Both the position numbers and the translations under genes were made by a program. The notes beneath the pieces were generated by a model. It worked only from the letters and a program-made list of their open reading frames with translations. It made no database searches and was not told where the DNA came from. A DNA stretch of 64,000 bases, from positions 6,262,001-6,326,000 of the forward strand of contig OU612067.1 of the NCBI GenBank assembly GCA_914767715.1, given 5' to 3'. Below are positions 14,601-25,499 of this stretch, in pieces. This stretch comes from Membranipora membranacea. Lineage: Eukaryota > Bryozoa > Gymnolaemata > Cheilostomatida > Membraniporidae. Each line of letters starts with the position of its first letter. Position 1 is the stretch's first letter.

Positions 14601-17600
14601 CAATGTGCCTTTGATTGCGACAACGGACGACTCCAGAAATCTAATTTACCGAGACAATGGTGCTTCAGCACATCTGCGCTAACACGATAATAACTGTTAC
14701 TTGAAGGAAGCTCTTATTATTTTGTTGAGTAAATCAATGTGTGCATGTACACTATTCTACAATATTACTCATAATCATAAAACCGCTCAGCAATATTGGC
14801 TCAAAGAGTCAATATACATGATTTATTCTTTATTATATAGAATTGATAAAACCGAATATCGGGTTCATCCACCTTTATGATGTAATGATCTATACGTGAT
14901 TCTGGTATTATTATTAATTTAATTGCACTATAGAACCCCTAGCTGATTGCCTGAGGAGGCCAAGCCCAAACACCTCCCTAAATAAGTACTTGACGCTGCG
15001 CCAAGCCTGCTACAAAGCCATCATCAAGTACATGACGTAACAAAACAGCGGATTAGATACAAAACCGGCACTATACAAAAACTTAAATAATAAAAAAACA
15101 TGCTAGGTAAATACTTTACATTGTAAGAATAAGTTTCTTATAAATTAAAAGCTATTATTACTAAGTTAATTATAATAGTATATAAAGTCTGGGTGGCCAG
15201 CTCCACAGCTTAGCAAAAGTGGCAATTCAAGTGTCAAAGAATATCTTGGCACAAGTGTTGAGGTGATACCACAAGAGGGATAAGGATTCCATATCAACAT
15301 GCGAGGATTTTGATCTCGAAATGTAGAAACTACGATTGGCAGCAAGACAAGCCCCGCATCTGTGCACTTGTGTTGGTAGGTTCATGACTATTCAAAACTT
15401 TAATGCTGCCTCTTGATGAGTTCAAAGTATCGAAATTCCTCTAGCATCTCTCTCACGGGACATATACATATCATATCTCAAAAGGCAGTGTGAACATCCT
15501 CTCAGCTCCAGATTAGAGTAAATTATGTTGTTTATTTTTTATTATTACAGAAACCTTACTATCTGAATGCCTTTCCTGTTACCTACAGCATTGATGTATT
15601 GACTTGTAAATCATTGTTCAAAGTATTTAAAGGACTGATCCCCGCCATATTTAAGTGGGGATCAGTCATAGGATTCCCTGCAAGTTTGATATCAAATTGA
15701 TTTGCACTAAACCACCTTGAATACTTTGATACACTTATCAAAAGTACTCTACATCACAGCTACACCAAGACCAACTCATATCGGTGACAGAATATCTCCT
15801 GATTGGTTTGAGTGTTATGTTAATCTCTCTTAAGTCACAGCAGCGCCATCCCTATTTTAACTCAACAGCAAATAGACTGAAAAGCCGGAGAAGCAATTCA
15901 AGCACAAGAAGTGAGAGCGCAACTCCAGGAATCCAACATAATTCTATTATTTAGATGTGACCATCATGGATCGTTTATGAACACATAGATTTACCCTATG
16001 GAACTAAATGAAACTATGGATGCTGTGAGCCAACCTCCCATATCTGCCATTCTGTGGCCGGGCATTCTATTGCCCGAATAACTGGGTCCAGTAGAAAAGT
16101 AAGCTTTTTGCGATAAAGGTGCACATCTGACTAGCTTGAAACTCTGAAATCCTGCTCAGAAATAGGACCCAGCAAATGGGAGTAATGATGTGGTGCAACC
16201 CACTTAGAACTCTGACGTATGGTAGTATATTAATCGGTATATATTTATGAACTCAAAATCAATCCATGTTATCTGACATCTTCTCACAAGGAACATCTCA
16301 CCATATCAGGTGATGGGTCAACATTTTCTATCCAAGAGATGATTATGTTATCGTATATTGTATTTACTTTTGCGTATTTGCTAAAATATTGGTACCAATC
16401 TCAGCAGGTCACGTAAAACAAATAAACTTCAAAGGGTACAAGGAGGCAAACACCAAGAAAAAAACCTTGACCTGGCCTTTTTTGACCTGCAGAGCTTAGT
16501 AAGACTGACATGTGGTTGTCTTGCTGTTTTGCTGTTTTACTAATTAAGAATCATACCTGGATCTCCTGCTTTCTACTGTTTGGCTGATCATAAACTCATC
16601 ACACTGAACCTGTACAGCCACATCTCTCTGCCAGGGGTACCTGCTCTGCCCTGTCTGTCCTGATATATCGAGCGGATGGCATCTTCCAGCAGGTGCTTGT
16701 TGAGTATCATCATGTGCAGTCGACGATTGGTCGGCGATGGAAGCACTTGTTGTCGTCCTTTTCTTAGTTGCTATTGAATTGTTGTCGGTGAGATGTAGTT
16801 CCAGTTTAGATAAATCCAAAAGTTCAACAGCCGATTTTGTTTTTCTAGTTTTATTAAGTTTTTTGGGATGTTTCACTGTCGATTTGGTGCGTCTTGGTTG
16901 CTCCGGAGTGGCAGGTAGTCTTGATGTATTATCCACTGAGCTGACGGATAGTTGCATGTCTGTCAGAGATCTCAACAGCTTTCCTACACGACGAGGGCGG
17001 CTATTTTTCTTCGCAGACCTACTAGTCGTTGATTTAGGATTCTCTTGATCAGGAATGCTACTGTGAACATTGTCAGAAGTTATTTTTTCGACGAATGACA
17101 CCTCAACCTCTTCCAGCTCTATGTTCCCATTGTGATCTGACATCGTATGCTTTGTGGAGTCCTCTGTAACGAAGAGTAATCAAGAATCCTCAACAGCTAA
17201 TAGTCACTAATGATGATAAGGAAAACTTCTTGTATCAAAATATTTTACAGGATGTAAGAAGCGAGCGGTTATCTTTGAATTGAATGTAAAGTTGTTAGAT
17301 TATCAGATAAGACCAGATAAGCCAACATGAGAACCGAGCATAGACTGGGACAGTCATTTTGTCGACTGCTCTGTTCAAAAAAATGTCTGCAGCCTTTTCA
17401 GCGACATCACAAGTATAACTGCTCCCATCACCAAGGGCTATGAGCATCCCTAAGAGCTGTAGGAATGCGACTCATGAAAAGTCAGCAATAGATTTAGCTG
17501 AATAATCCCGGCAGTGCACTTTACAGCGGGATGCCTCGGAGCGAAGATTATTACACCACATAATAACCCTGCACGGCTCACACCATAAATATTATCTCAT

Positions 17601-20600
17601 AATAAGTGTGATGATGACGAAAATGTGAAAACATGACTTTCAGATATAAGGGATCCCGAGGCTAATACAAAATCAGAATTCTATATAAATTCACAATATT
17701 TATTCAAGTAATAAACTCCCTCTCATTCATTCAAGGTTGTATGTACCCTCGATTACTGCTGAACCTGCCAGCGATAGAGGGCTGTACTTTTAAAGGAATG
17801 TACCTGTGTTCTGTGTGTCTCTCTCTCTACCAATACAATACGAGTATATCTAATGGCCGAATTATACAGCTAAACAGAATCTCGTGTCCCTAGTAACTCA
17901 CGATTCTTCACAGTTAAAAATGATAGCTAAATGTTGGATATAATATAGGTTGACACTCAAGATATTATTAGAGGCTACAATTTATGCGCCAGTTTGCTCT
18001 CAGTTTGTATACAGGGCCGTGCACACCACCAGAGGGCCAAAAAACCCAAAACACAGTGTATTACAGTGGGGTTTGAGCTACGGAACTTCAACCCTTGTTC
18101 TTTCAAACTGAGCCACCTCCCACTTATCTTCCCACTCCTCGTTAGAGCTTACCTTTCATGTGCTGCATTAAGGCGTCAGCGATATCAACACTATGCCTTG
18201 AATATTTCACAGAACTAGCCAGTGCTTTTGACCAACTCATGGCAATCCGCTTAAACTCTTCTCACTTTGATTTAGATGTAAGGTTAGGGCACAGATGTAT
18301 TAGATTTAGAAAGTATTACTAACTATCTCAGTTATCACCCTGCAGTCAATGTCTGCTGGCTTCATAGTCTCACTATCTTCAGTAAGGTTTACCTGCAGAT
18401 CATACACTTGTATGGTATAATCCAGTTTTCTATTAGTCTACTGTGTATGTATGTTACAGTGCTGAACACTTGTCAAGGCAAGGTCATATTATAAAATATA
18501 ATATTATATAATATATAATAACATTTATGGATTAGCCACTTGATAGAGTATAATAACATGATTTTTGACTTTCTATAAAGGAGCAATGATTCCTAGTATC
18601 CGGTCATGCTATTCAGTTTAATTATTATTTCGAACAGTTAATTGTTGGGTAAGCCAGAATACTAAGATAATAGTGACACATCTAAATGCCATAATACACA
18701 AGTGTTACGCTTTTATAATATCATATGTAAGATAATGCAAACTTTCTATTTGTGGAATGTTATATGCTATTAATCAGTAATCTTATGTTGTACCCATTGC
18801 CCTTCACTGACATATTTACATGCTTTGAGCCGCCAGGAACTGAACGCCTTAGCTGAGAGAGCCATTTTTATCGATTTCAAAGTTTTCTTCTTCTTTATCA
18901 TTTCTCATCAAACGGATAAATGAAAGGTTGAAAAGATTTGATTCAACCAAGGCTTGAATAATCCCACGCCCATACTTCCTACTTATTGATCATTATCCTA
19001 CGGTGTCGTTGATTAAAAATCCGTTGCTACCATTAATTTTTCCACCTATGATATGAATGTCTATTTTCTATGCTAACTATTTATCATTAGAGCATGCTGG
19101 TATAAATTTTGTGCGATCTGAATGTATTTTGGTGCACGCCCATTTAAGAATGCGGTGCGTCAAAAGAGAATGCAAGCAATGAATGCGACAGCATGATCTC
19201 TAATCCTGAACAACTAGTTATTGCCTGTAGTGTGTGTGTGATTATCTACTCCTGGTATGAAAAGAGAAATCGAAGGGAGGGGGAGGGGGGATACTGGATA
19301 CATGTTATCATAAAAATAATATGTGCAGGGCTTGTTCTGGGGTTCATATTGTGTAATTGTGTAATTAACAAGTAGGCCATCAAACGGCCGTTGCCACTCA
19401 ATGTCCTTAAAACTGCTTCAAAACTGGGTTGTATCAACGCTACCCCTTCCCTTCCCTTCCTAAAGCCTTCCAAGAGCAGCTGTAGTTTATTACTTCATAG
19501 TCATAAAGCTTTTACATAGCTCGCTCTTGGTGAGAGTTGGCATGACTTACTTGTTATCCTCAACTCCATTACTCTTTTGGTCGTTTTTTTGAAAAATTAA
19601 CATGAAATGTGAGCATTTTGATTAATGAACATTTATAGCCTAGAGGATTAAATATGAGCTAGTGATAGTTTAGCTAGTTTTGGGGTGATTTGGCGTTAGC
19701 TAGCACCAATTTTCACTAGCTAAGGCTGGGAGAATGAGCAAATTTTAGCTAGCTACAACATTTAGTCCTTCAAATTTTTACAAAATGGCGCACTTTCCCT
19801 CCCACGTATACATGACTCCGCTTTTATATATATTAATTGACATGGTCCGCCTGAAACTAAAGAATGTTATATAGACTTACGTTTAGGCTCTGTGGGTGGG
19901 TCCATAGTCCTGTCTTCATTCAAAGAGGTTTTTTCTACCTCACACGCTGCATCAGAAGCGACACCACTATCATCCAGTGACGTACCTAGAGAAGCCATCT
20001 TTCCTTCTGTCTCTGGGAGGTTATAGATAATTGCCGACCCTCTGCGTTTGGTATGAGTCTGACTAAATCTACGTCTCTGACCTACAGATACACATCAACT
20101 TGTTGATCAATAATTCATATCCTTACTGGTGGTTACCTCTCACAATTTAAAATACGAAAACTTATCAACCAAACTTCCTTGAATTCAGCCTTGAGATAAA
20201 AGCCTCATCAGTAGCTAATGTTGTACGTTGTATGTGTAGGTAATAATCAAACACTTCTTATTGATATGCCGTAAAAGATTACCCTGATAGCTCACCAGTC
20301 ATTATAGTGTAGAGACTGACACATCATGCATCTATGTACATTAAACGGCCATCGGTCTCGCGGGAATGCAAAATCTACATTAATGCGGGCAAGGCCTTGT
20401 AAAAAAATCTATACAATGTCATGTCAATATGACAGTTAGAGATAAGCCTGGAATTACCAAAGTGGCAGCCTTTGACAGGCTAGTGTCAAACTCTAAAGAG
20501 ATGAGTTGTCTTCAATGAATTGTCCTAATTTTTATCACTTAACTGTGATACAGAAATGAGCAAGCTCTGAATTTGAGAGATTACGGACTGCTCAGTCTGT

Positions 20601-21237
20601 ACGTCCACATAAAGATAATTATACTGCAACTGAATAGCCTTTAAATTTAAGAATTAGTATTATAGGGTACAAGAATTTTCATGATGAAAATATTTTGGGT
20701 TGAATAATATTGTTTGCATAAATTGTAGCATTACATTATTTACTCCTTTTGTTATTTTATAATGATCTACCACTCAATCTGACGATGACAACCTATGGTT
20801 TTGGAGTTGCGCTCCCTCACAACGTTAACTCCATGGCTCACATCTGATCATGTGAACACGCAACACACTACCAAAGGGATCCAACTGAAGACAGTAAGCC
20901 GGTCATCATAGAGCTAGTTGAAATACACCTGCAACAATGGCTTGGCTCAGCACAGCAAAGTCATTGCACTTTAATTCATGCTGATGAGCAGTCTGGATAA
21001 AGCACGCTGCTCACCCGTTCCGTTACTAATAGCGCGATGCTCACCTGTTCCGTTACTAATAGCGGGATGCTCACCTGTTCCGTTACTAATAGCGCGATGC
21101 TCACCTGTTCTGTTACTAAAAGCGCGATGCTCACCTGTTCCGTTACTAGTTTTACGACATGTTGTCACCACCACAGTGGTAGTTACAGGCTTATCATGAT
21201 GACTCCTAGATCTGACCTTCATGGAGAAGGAAGGCAT
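886..21237 (-). CDS. Rho guanine-nucleotide exchange factor, DH-PH (multi-exon gene)
   Basis: Predicted activator of Rho-family GTPases: the DH domain would drive GDP release and the PH domain would bind membrane lipid or assist. Long form, coding exons in order: 21237-21135, 20081-19881, 17163-16557, 13145-13004, 9311-9222, 7415-7372, 6999-6786, 6444-6340, 6166-6083, 5142-4990, 4443-4348, 3980-3762, 3553-3379, 3140-3025, 2637-2446, 2074-1868, 1356-886. All junctions are GT/AG and agree in phase, giving about 1,072 residues; a start at 10731 gives about 801. The N-terminal third is basic and Ser/Thr-rich, probably disordered. The DH core motif LKLTDLLVAPMHHWTRLPLV is in the 3553 exon. The subfamily was not fixed; a PLEKHG5-like protein is possible. 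The gene class is firm, but whether the first four exons join the rest rests on phase only. Confidence 0.85.
2757..2802. repeat. 46-bp hairpin with 21-bp arms
   Basis: Left arm 2757-2777 and right arm 2782-2802 match in 19 of 21 positions, with loop TGTC. Intronic in the GEF between exons 3025 and 2637. It could be another small palindromic insertion, but no target duplication is visible. Confidence 0.7.
3025..5142 (-). CDS. DH (RhoGEF) domain exons
   Basis: Five exons (5142-4990, 4443-4348, 3980-3762, 3553-3379, 3140-3025) encode about 253 residues starting HSHWRELIVSKDGDKL. The helix AVWELFINEIVFLSEQLMVL matches the first conserved region, which contacts the GTPase. The third conserved region LLVAPMHHWTRLPLVL is clear, although the usual Gln-Arg pair reads His-His. 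No internal stops occur and every junction is in phase. Confidence 0.88.
6672..6750 (-). repeat. Degenerate 15-bp-period array, opposite orientation
   Basis: Read on the minus strand it contains ATGGCACAGTGGGAAAA and GATGGGATAATGGCTTG, the same unit type as the array at the left edge. It lies in a GEF intron about 35 bp downstream of the donor that follows exon 6999-6786. Confidence 0.7.
7804..7890. mobile_element. 65-bp hairpin insertion with 11-bp direct repeats
   Basis: CTAGGTATCTA occurs at 7804-7814 and 7880-7890. Between them an imperfect hairpin has arms GGGCAGGCTGTC and GACAGCATGCCC and a C-rich loop. It lies in the long GEF intron between exons 9311-9222 and 7415-7372. The direct repeats indicate target duplication by an insertion. 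Confidence 0.65.
9444..9640. mobile_element. MITE-like element, family with 19642-19771
   Basis: Ends CCCTTGAGGAGTAAA and TTTACTCCTCCAGGG are inverted with one mismatch. Internal text GCTAACACCAATTTCTACGA is closely matched in the element at 19642. Non-coding; no clear target duplication, so probably old. It lies upstream of the 9311 exon. Confidence 0.55.
10121..10151. mobile_element. 15-bp palindromic micro-insertion with 8-bp target duplication
   Basis: CAAGGAGTACTCCTT (10129-10143) lies between two perfect copies of GTTTCAAC (10121-10128 and 10144-10151). The same 15-bp insert recurs at 25947 with a different flanking duplication. An 8-bp duplication is typical of hAT-superfamily transposition. 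It is upstream of the GEF short-form exon (intronic in the long form). Confidence 0.7.
10492..10731 (-). CDS. Alternative first exon of the GEF (short form)
   Basis: ATG at 10731 opens 80 codons, beginning MSKFGRSSMRRKLRRLLSF, with a consensus donor CAT|GTAAGT and phase-0 exit into ESGDPLDEI at 9311. A TGA lies in frame 18 bases upstream and no acceptor precedes the ATG, so this looks like a separate 5' exon with its own promoter, not an internal exon. The basic amphipathic start may bind membranes. Confidence 0.6.
10732..13003. other. GEF intron or alternative promoter region
   Basis: No exon recognised. It would contain the promoter of the short form. Open frames here show no domain and no matching splice phase. 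Confidence 0.45.
13004..13145 (-). CDS. GEF N-terminal exon before the 9311 exon
   Basis: A 142-base exon bounded by TTTTCAG and GTAAGC. In frame with the upstream exon it reads SNMSAGDDDSHTESVYTIKT and ends NPAFIH in phase 0. The next compatible acceptor is 9311 (ESGDPLDEI), which skips the 10731 exon. Its internal ATG at 13141 could also serve as a start. Confidence 0.5.
13513..13800. mobile_element. hAT-type MITE with terminal inverted repeats
   Basis: CAGGGCTCTCAACC at 13521 and its exact complement ending at 13792 bound a 272-bp element without coding capacity. The flanks ATTGTAAT and ATTGTGAT match in seven of eight bases. The termini and the 8-bp duplication fit hAT elements. It lies in the GEF intron between exons 16557 and 13145. 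Confidence 0.8.
15633..15667. repeat. Hairpin with 11-bp perfect arms
   Basis: GACTGATCCCC and GGGGATCAGTC are separated by 13 bases. Intronic; no flanking duplication is seen. Confidence 0.7.
16557..17163 (-). CDS. GEF N-terminal large exon, low complexity
   Basis: A 607-base open exon (about 202 residues), very rich in Ser, Thr, Lys and Arg, for example KKNSRPRRVGKLLRSLTDMQ. It contains an internal ATG at 17143, but the acceptor TTACAG at 17164 keeps the frame open from the 19881 donor, and the 16556 donor (GTATGA) matches the acceptor at 13146. It has no recognisable domain and is probably a disordered, phosphorylated regulatory arm. It could instead be a separate gene if the long splice chain is wrong. 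Confidence 0.6.
18011..18135 (-). repeat. Possible tRNA-derived SINE
   Basis: On the minus strand, an A-box-like TGGCTCAGTTTG is followed about 40 bases later by GTAGCTCAAACCCC, which resembles a degenerate B box. The plus-strand left side begins CAGGGCCGTGC, a common hAT-type end. Intronic. The Pol III boxes are imperfect and no second copy was found here. Confidence 0.35.
19642..19771. mobile_element. MITE-like element, family with 9444-9640
   Basis: Starts AGAGGATTAAAT and ends ATTTAGTCCTTC (imperfect inverted ends). It contains GCTAGCACCAATTTTCACTA and several GCTAGC palindromes. It lies in the GEF intron between exons 19881 and 17163. Confidence 0.5.
19881..20081 (-). CDS. GEF N-terminal exon (basic, acidic-tailed segment)
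   Basis: A 201-base exon between a CTGTAG acceptor and a GTAAGT donor. It encodes QRRRFSQTHTKRRGSAIIYN followed by an acidic and Ser-rich stretch ending in PPTEPK. It enters with two bases and leaves with one, which fits both neighbours (21135 donor, 17163 acceptor). No domain is recognised; the Arg/Lys cluster could be a nuclear or membrane targeting patch. Confidence 0.6.
20971..21237 (-). CDS. First coding exon of the long GEF form, with in-frame 30-bp repeats
   Basis: An 88-codon open frame starts at ATG 21237 with MPSFSMKVRSRSHHDK and ends in decapeptide repeats of the type SNGTGEHRAI. The first good donor, CAG|GTGAGC, ends the exon at 21135 in phase 1, which matches the acceptor at 20081 (next residues QRRRFSQTH). 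Four further copies of the same donor lie 30, 60, 90 and 120 bases downstream and stay in the same phase. The ATG is the first in the frame, but an upstream acceptor cannot be excluded. Confidence 0.5.
   Translation of the reverse strand: MPSFSMKVRSRSHHDKPVTTTVVVTTCRKTSNGTGEHRAFSNRTGEHRAISNGTGEHPAISNGTGEHRAISNGTGEQRALSRLLISMN
21009..21158 (-). repeat. 30-bp tandem array with five 5' splice sites, in frame
   Basis: Five 30-bp units; on the minus strand each reads AGTAACGGAACAG then GTGAGCATCG and a short tail. Four units contain a perfect CAG|GTGAGC donor and the fifth CGG|GTGAGC. The period is ten codons, so the reading frame stays open through the array. Confidence 0.9.
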
Positions 21238-22555
21238 GATGATCCGCTTTGATAAACAGCAGAAAAAACCACCAGGTGCTGTGCTGCCTAAACAATGTCC
21301 TCTCTTCGTCTGACGACTTTGTGTCGATTGCGATCCTTAGTGGACAGACTAGTTGGGAGCAATCGGTTCATAATACAATTAGAGTCAAGTACATTGAAGA
21401 TTAGGGTATAAACTCCTCAAATCCACGGCAGTGGCTAAGTGTGGGATACTTTTTTATGAGTAATAAAATGATTAGCTTATCATGTTTCAGATGAGGTTAT
21501 CTGTCATCATGCAGGTGTTTCATCATTTGAAGAGGTGTTTGAGAGACAATACTATGTAATAATGGTGATAAGCATTTGACTGAAGAGACATTGAAATAAT
21601 TTCCTCATCACAATTGGGCAAAACATTCGCAAACTTTTATGCAGATGCTTTTGTTTTCGTCGGAGTTTTGCTTATGTCGGAGTGTTTGTTTATCTTACCG
21701 TGCTTGTGAAGGGTGATGTTTTTTGGTGGTTTGACGTCATGGACAGAATGGAGGGCCACTCATATCCAGGTTCTTTTTACAACCAAAAACATTTTATTAA
21801 ACTACACCTACGCATATTATGACCGCTCCATAAACATTATATGGCAGATATAGAGAAAAAAGCAATTCTTTAAACCAAAGTATATTTACTACCTACCCAC
21901 TCCTTCGGTCTGTTCAGTCGACATGATGAGTTGAGACAGTGATCAGATCTCCTAGCGCCAAGTCCCAGTGTGACTGAAAGTTTTTGAGATGTTGATTAAA
22001 TGTTGTATATTATTTCATCTTATGATAGCTCCCAGTTATTAACTTCTCCATTACAGGAATCATACCTGTGATATTGTTAGAAGTCTTGTCTATTCTTATC
22101 AGAACACATTGTGGTGAACTAATCATCGGTAATATCATCTCAGTAACATATATGATGACATGGTTTACCATATGGAGTATCACACTGATAAATTGATAAA
22201 GATGGCTATTGCACAAATGTCAAGAAACTTGTAGATAGTGATTTTTATCTAATTTGCACAGAATCAGAAGCCAAAGAGAAAACAAACTGAGTGCAGAAAT
22301 GTCTTTTTCAGAACGTCCAATGGCACTTGTATAGCAACAAATCCCCAAAATACACCTTGGGTAGCAAGAGGAGATGAACTTACTGTTGGTGAACAACTGG
22401 GGCGTTACCTTGTTATGTTTTGATTTTGATTCTCTACCCAGTAGAATTAGTCTTTCTTAGGTAAAGAAATGATTGGAAACAATCTCCATTGATCAGGTTC
22501 ATGCTAAATATTTTATTGATACATCATATTCCAGTTGATTCATCACGTTACATCA
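21238..22555. other. Intergenic, probable 5' region of the GEF long form
   Basis: No gene and no clear core promoter motif was recognised. It separates the GEF start from the duplicated NHL segment. Confidence 0.45.
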
Positions 22556-22679
22556 ATGAATCAGGGAGGGTGGGATACCCTGAATAAATGACCAATTATA
22601 TTAAATGTACTTATTTTTGGGTTATCTGACTATTAAGTGTGAGAAGATAACTCTGGTTTCTTATAATTTTCTGCAAAGT

Positions 22680-22719
22680 CAATAGACCATAGACTTATTA
22701 TTAAGTCTATACAATAGAC
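22680..22719. mobile_element. 24-bp palindromic micro-insertion with 8-bp target duplication
   Basis: An insert at 22688-22711 with arms ATAGACTTA and TAAGTCTAT lies between perfect copies of CAATAGAC (22680-22687, 22712-22719). Similar arms (CCATAGACTT, AAGTCTATG) occur about 20 bp apart at 7316-7350. Confidence 0.6.
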
Positions 22720-23029
22720 TAATAATAATAATAATGGCCTATATAAGTAAAATAGTTTATATATTTAATATAAATTTTGTTGTTGTGCTTTTATCATTGA
22801 CCAAAAAAAGAACACGCAAATTCAAAGAAAAAGTGTTCATCCGTCAACAAAATAGTACCTACTTGCCCAAATGTATGAAGAAACAAAAATGTGAAATCCA
22901 TGTTAGTGAGCCATGTTTTAGTGTTTCCATTATTCATTCAGCGTAAACTCTGTGTTATTTTGATGCATGTCTTATACTAATAAACACATAAATATCCTGA
23001 AGACTGACGGTCATTAGAATCAGCATCTC

Positions 23030-25499
23030 TCTGTCTGATCTAAAACTTTGGGATCGAGGGCATAAACATCTGAAGGTGGGTACGGTTCTGTCTGTTCATT
23101 ACATGTGGGGACAATAGGAGTCGCCTGTAGGCTCCCACTATCACTCTGCTCTGACTGAGTCTGCTGTTGAGATATTGGGTCGAGAATGTATTCAGCATGA
23201 TCAGGGCTATGTAGGACTACAATTGGGGTCGTCTGTAGGCTCCCATTTCTATGGACTCTGACTGAGCCGGTTCTTGACTTGTAGGGTTGAGTATAGAGAC
23301 ATCCTGAGGTGGGTATAGTTCTGACTGGTCATCACATGTGGGGTTGAGTATATAGACATCTGGAGGTGGGCATGGTTCTGATTGGTCCTTACATGTAGGG
23401 TTGAGTATATAGACAGGATGGTCAGAGTTAGGTATAGCTGATGGTACTGATCTTGACTGGCCTTCCTTGTATCTCAGGAAAACTGCTGAATCATTCTCAT
23501 ACACTCTGTTGTTATAAGATGACCTCCACCAACATCTGTGTCTGTGTTAGTAGAGAACATCTGATCAGAGAACGGGTTATCGCTGTCCACATCAAATGGG
23601 AGCTCGTAATACTGATCATTTATCATCTCATATACATCTTCCTGCTCTCCGTTTTCACCGTCGGTATCTGATTCTGTTTGATTCTGATCATCTCTGTCAT
23701 GTTGCTGACCACCTATATTCGATCAAACTAGCGACGCACATACACATATGATCACTACAGAAAATAATGTATGATTGAGAAATCGATGAAGGTTCTGTCA
23801 ACCACCACTAGGAAAGACCAGAGCAAAAGTATCTCAGAGCTCATAATTCTGCTCTGGGTGTCATATAGATACATTGGAATCTTTTTTTCATGACTATTGA
23901 AAGTGTTATGTTAATAGACAGTTTTCTGAGCTCTGATTTGGGCCTCAATTCAGAGTTGTCCTCTCTCCAGTTTGGAAAAACGTGCTGAAAAGAAGGTTAT
24001 CTTGAAAATCGCTTATGTTAGGATAAAAATGATTTTTGATTCAGAATCTGCACCATTGAAAACTGAAAGGGACATAGTTTGGGAAATAATTCTGGTATTC
24101 GAATAGTCAATTATCAATTTCTTCCAGTTTTGCGGACAAAATTTCATGGAATTTTTAATGAATTTTGTCACTAAAATTAAGATTTGATCAACTTTCAAGC
24201 CCCCAATGGTTTGAGGGTTTTCAATGGTGCAAATTATCCATGTGAATATGAATTATCGTCACGTTACGAAGAATCAAAAAAGCTACACCGCTGTCTCTTC
24301 TCAGTGCGGCATTGCTTCGATCTAAAAGTGCTGACTGTTTGCTTGTGATAACTTTGATTTGTTATCAAGATACATTTTAATGTATTGATTGGGGGTTGCG
24401 GTACAGAAAAAATGTGTGAGAAGATGTCCAGGTGGAGTCATTTAAAATAATTGTTTGCAAAGGGTGGGTGGGATCTTTTCTAACTTTATTTAAATGGGAA
24501 TCAGTGAATAGAAATAAAAAATCATTTATAAATGGCATATCAAGAGCTAGAATTTTGTTTTACGGGCCCCAAAAAACATGCCAATGGAAAGTTGATATCA
24601 GACTTCTATTATGTAACCACAGTGGCTTTTTGGGCAGTGGCTTTTTGACCAGTGGCCTTATGACCAGTGGCCTTTAGTCCAGTGGCCTTATGACCAATGG
24701 CCTTTTGGCCAGTGGCTTTATGGCCAGTGGCTTTATGGCCAGTGGCTTTTTGGCCAGTGGCTTTATGGCCAGTGGCTTTTTGGCAGTGGCCTTTTGGGTG
24801 ATCACCGGCAGCGGACCATATAGGAGATATAGGAGTTGTCCCAACTTATAGGCAAGTCAGCTTCATAACCCGACAAATCTTCTACCTGTTCAGTTAGATT
24901 ACTGATCATCCCTAACACCCGGTTGATTGAGAGGAATATATCTCCAGTTGTTGGCTGCACCGCTAATGTTTGCAACTCTCTGTTTATATTGTTGAAGTCG
25001 GCACTTACTGTTGACACAATTCGAGTTTTAAGATTCAAGTTTCTTTTTGATTGTCCTTGTCAACCACTAGAAGTGTAAAACCATCACTGTTCGGGTAAAG
25101 GGCGATAGATTTGAGCGATCCAAATTTGGCTGACTGAAACGTCCCTCTCTGAAAGCCACTCCACAAACACCAGCCAGCAGTGAGGTGCTGTTTGTAAATC
25201 GATCCTCTAGTCTGACACAATAACTCCCGCTGTCTAGAATGACAACATGTGAAGAGTTGATCTGCGTGAAGTCATTAGGCCACATGAAACTGGCCTCAGA
25301 TCCAACTCCTTCTCTGGATTCAATATACCAGGCAATGGACACCGAGCCCACTATTCTATCCACTGATTTGGTGTCAGGATCTAAGGTTCTAAGGCCATCG
25401 ATATAGAGTATGTTGCCGAGATTATAATTATCAATATCTAGCGCCGTTACAAAAGTGACATCATCAAAGGCTACTGCCTCAACATCACCAAGTTTAAAT
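23030..25499 (-). pseudogene. Decayed copy of the NHL transmembrane receptor gene
   Basis: The propeller exon (25499-24805) and tail exon (about 23725-23030) are recognisable against the intact gene at 30061-35590. The exons for the stem, membrane helix and juxtamembrane part are missing. Breaks: loss of about ten bases in the propeller exon near 25150, a further small loss near 25040, truncation of its 3' end by a 15-bp array at 24795, a 20-base insertion at 23514-23533 in the tail, and a one-base loss near 23245 that leads to a stop. Several frames would be needed to read it, so it is almost certainly non-functional, though short pieces are still open. Confidence 0.85.
24600..24795 (+). repeat. 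15-bp-period array (CAGTGGCTTTATGGC type)
   Basis: More than ten tandem copies of AGTGGCTTTATGGCC and variants with CTTTTTGG or CCTTATGA. It begins where the NHL pseudogene exon loses homology with its intact paralogue, so the array has replaced or broken the 3' end of that exon. Confidence 0.9.

Larger units (their letters stand above)
13146..16556. other. GEF intron
   Basis: Holds the hAT MITE at 13521-13792 and the hairpin at 15633; otherwise nothing recognised. Confidence 0.5.
17164..19880. other. GEF intron
   Basis: Holds a possible SINE at 18011-18135 and the MITE at 19642-19771; no coding signal found. Confidence 0.5.

Noticed and set aside
16737-17048. Plus-strand open frame of 103 codons
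   Set aside because: Shadow of the minus-strand Ser/Lys-rich GEF exon.
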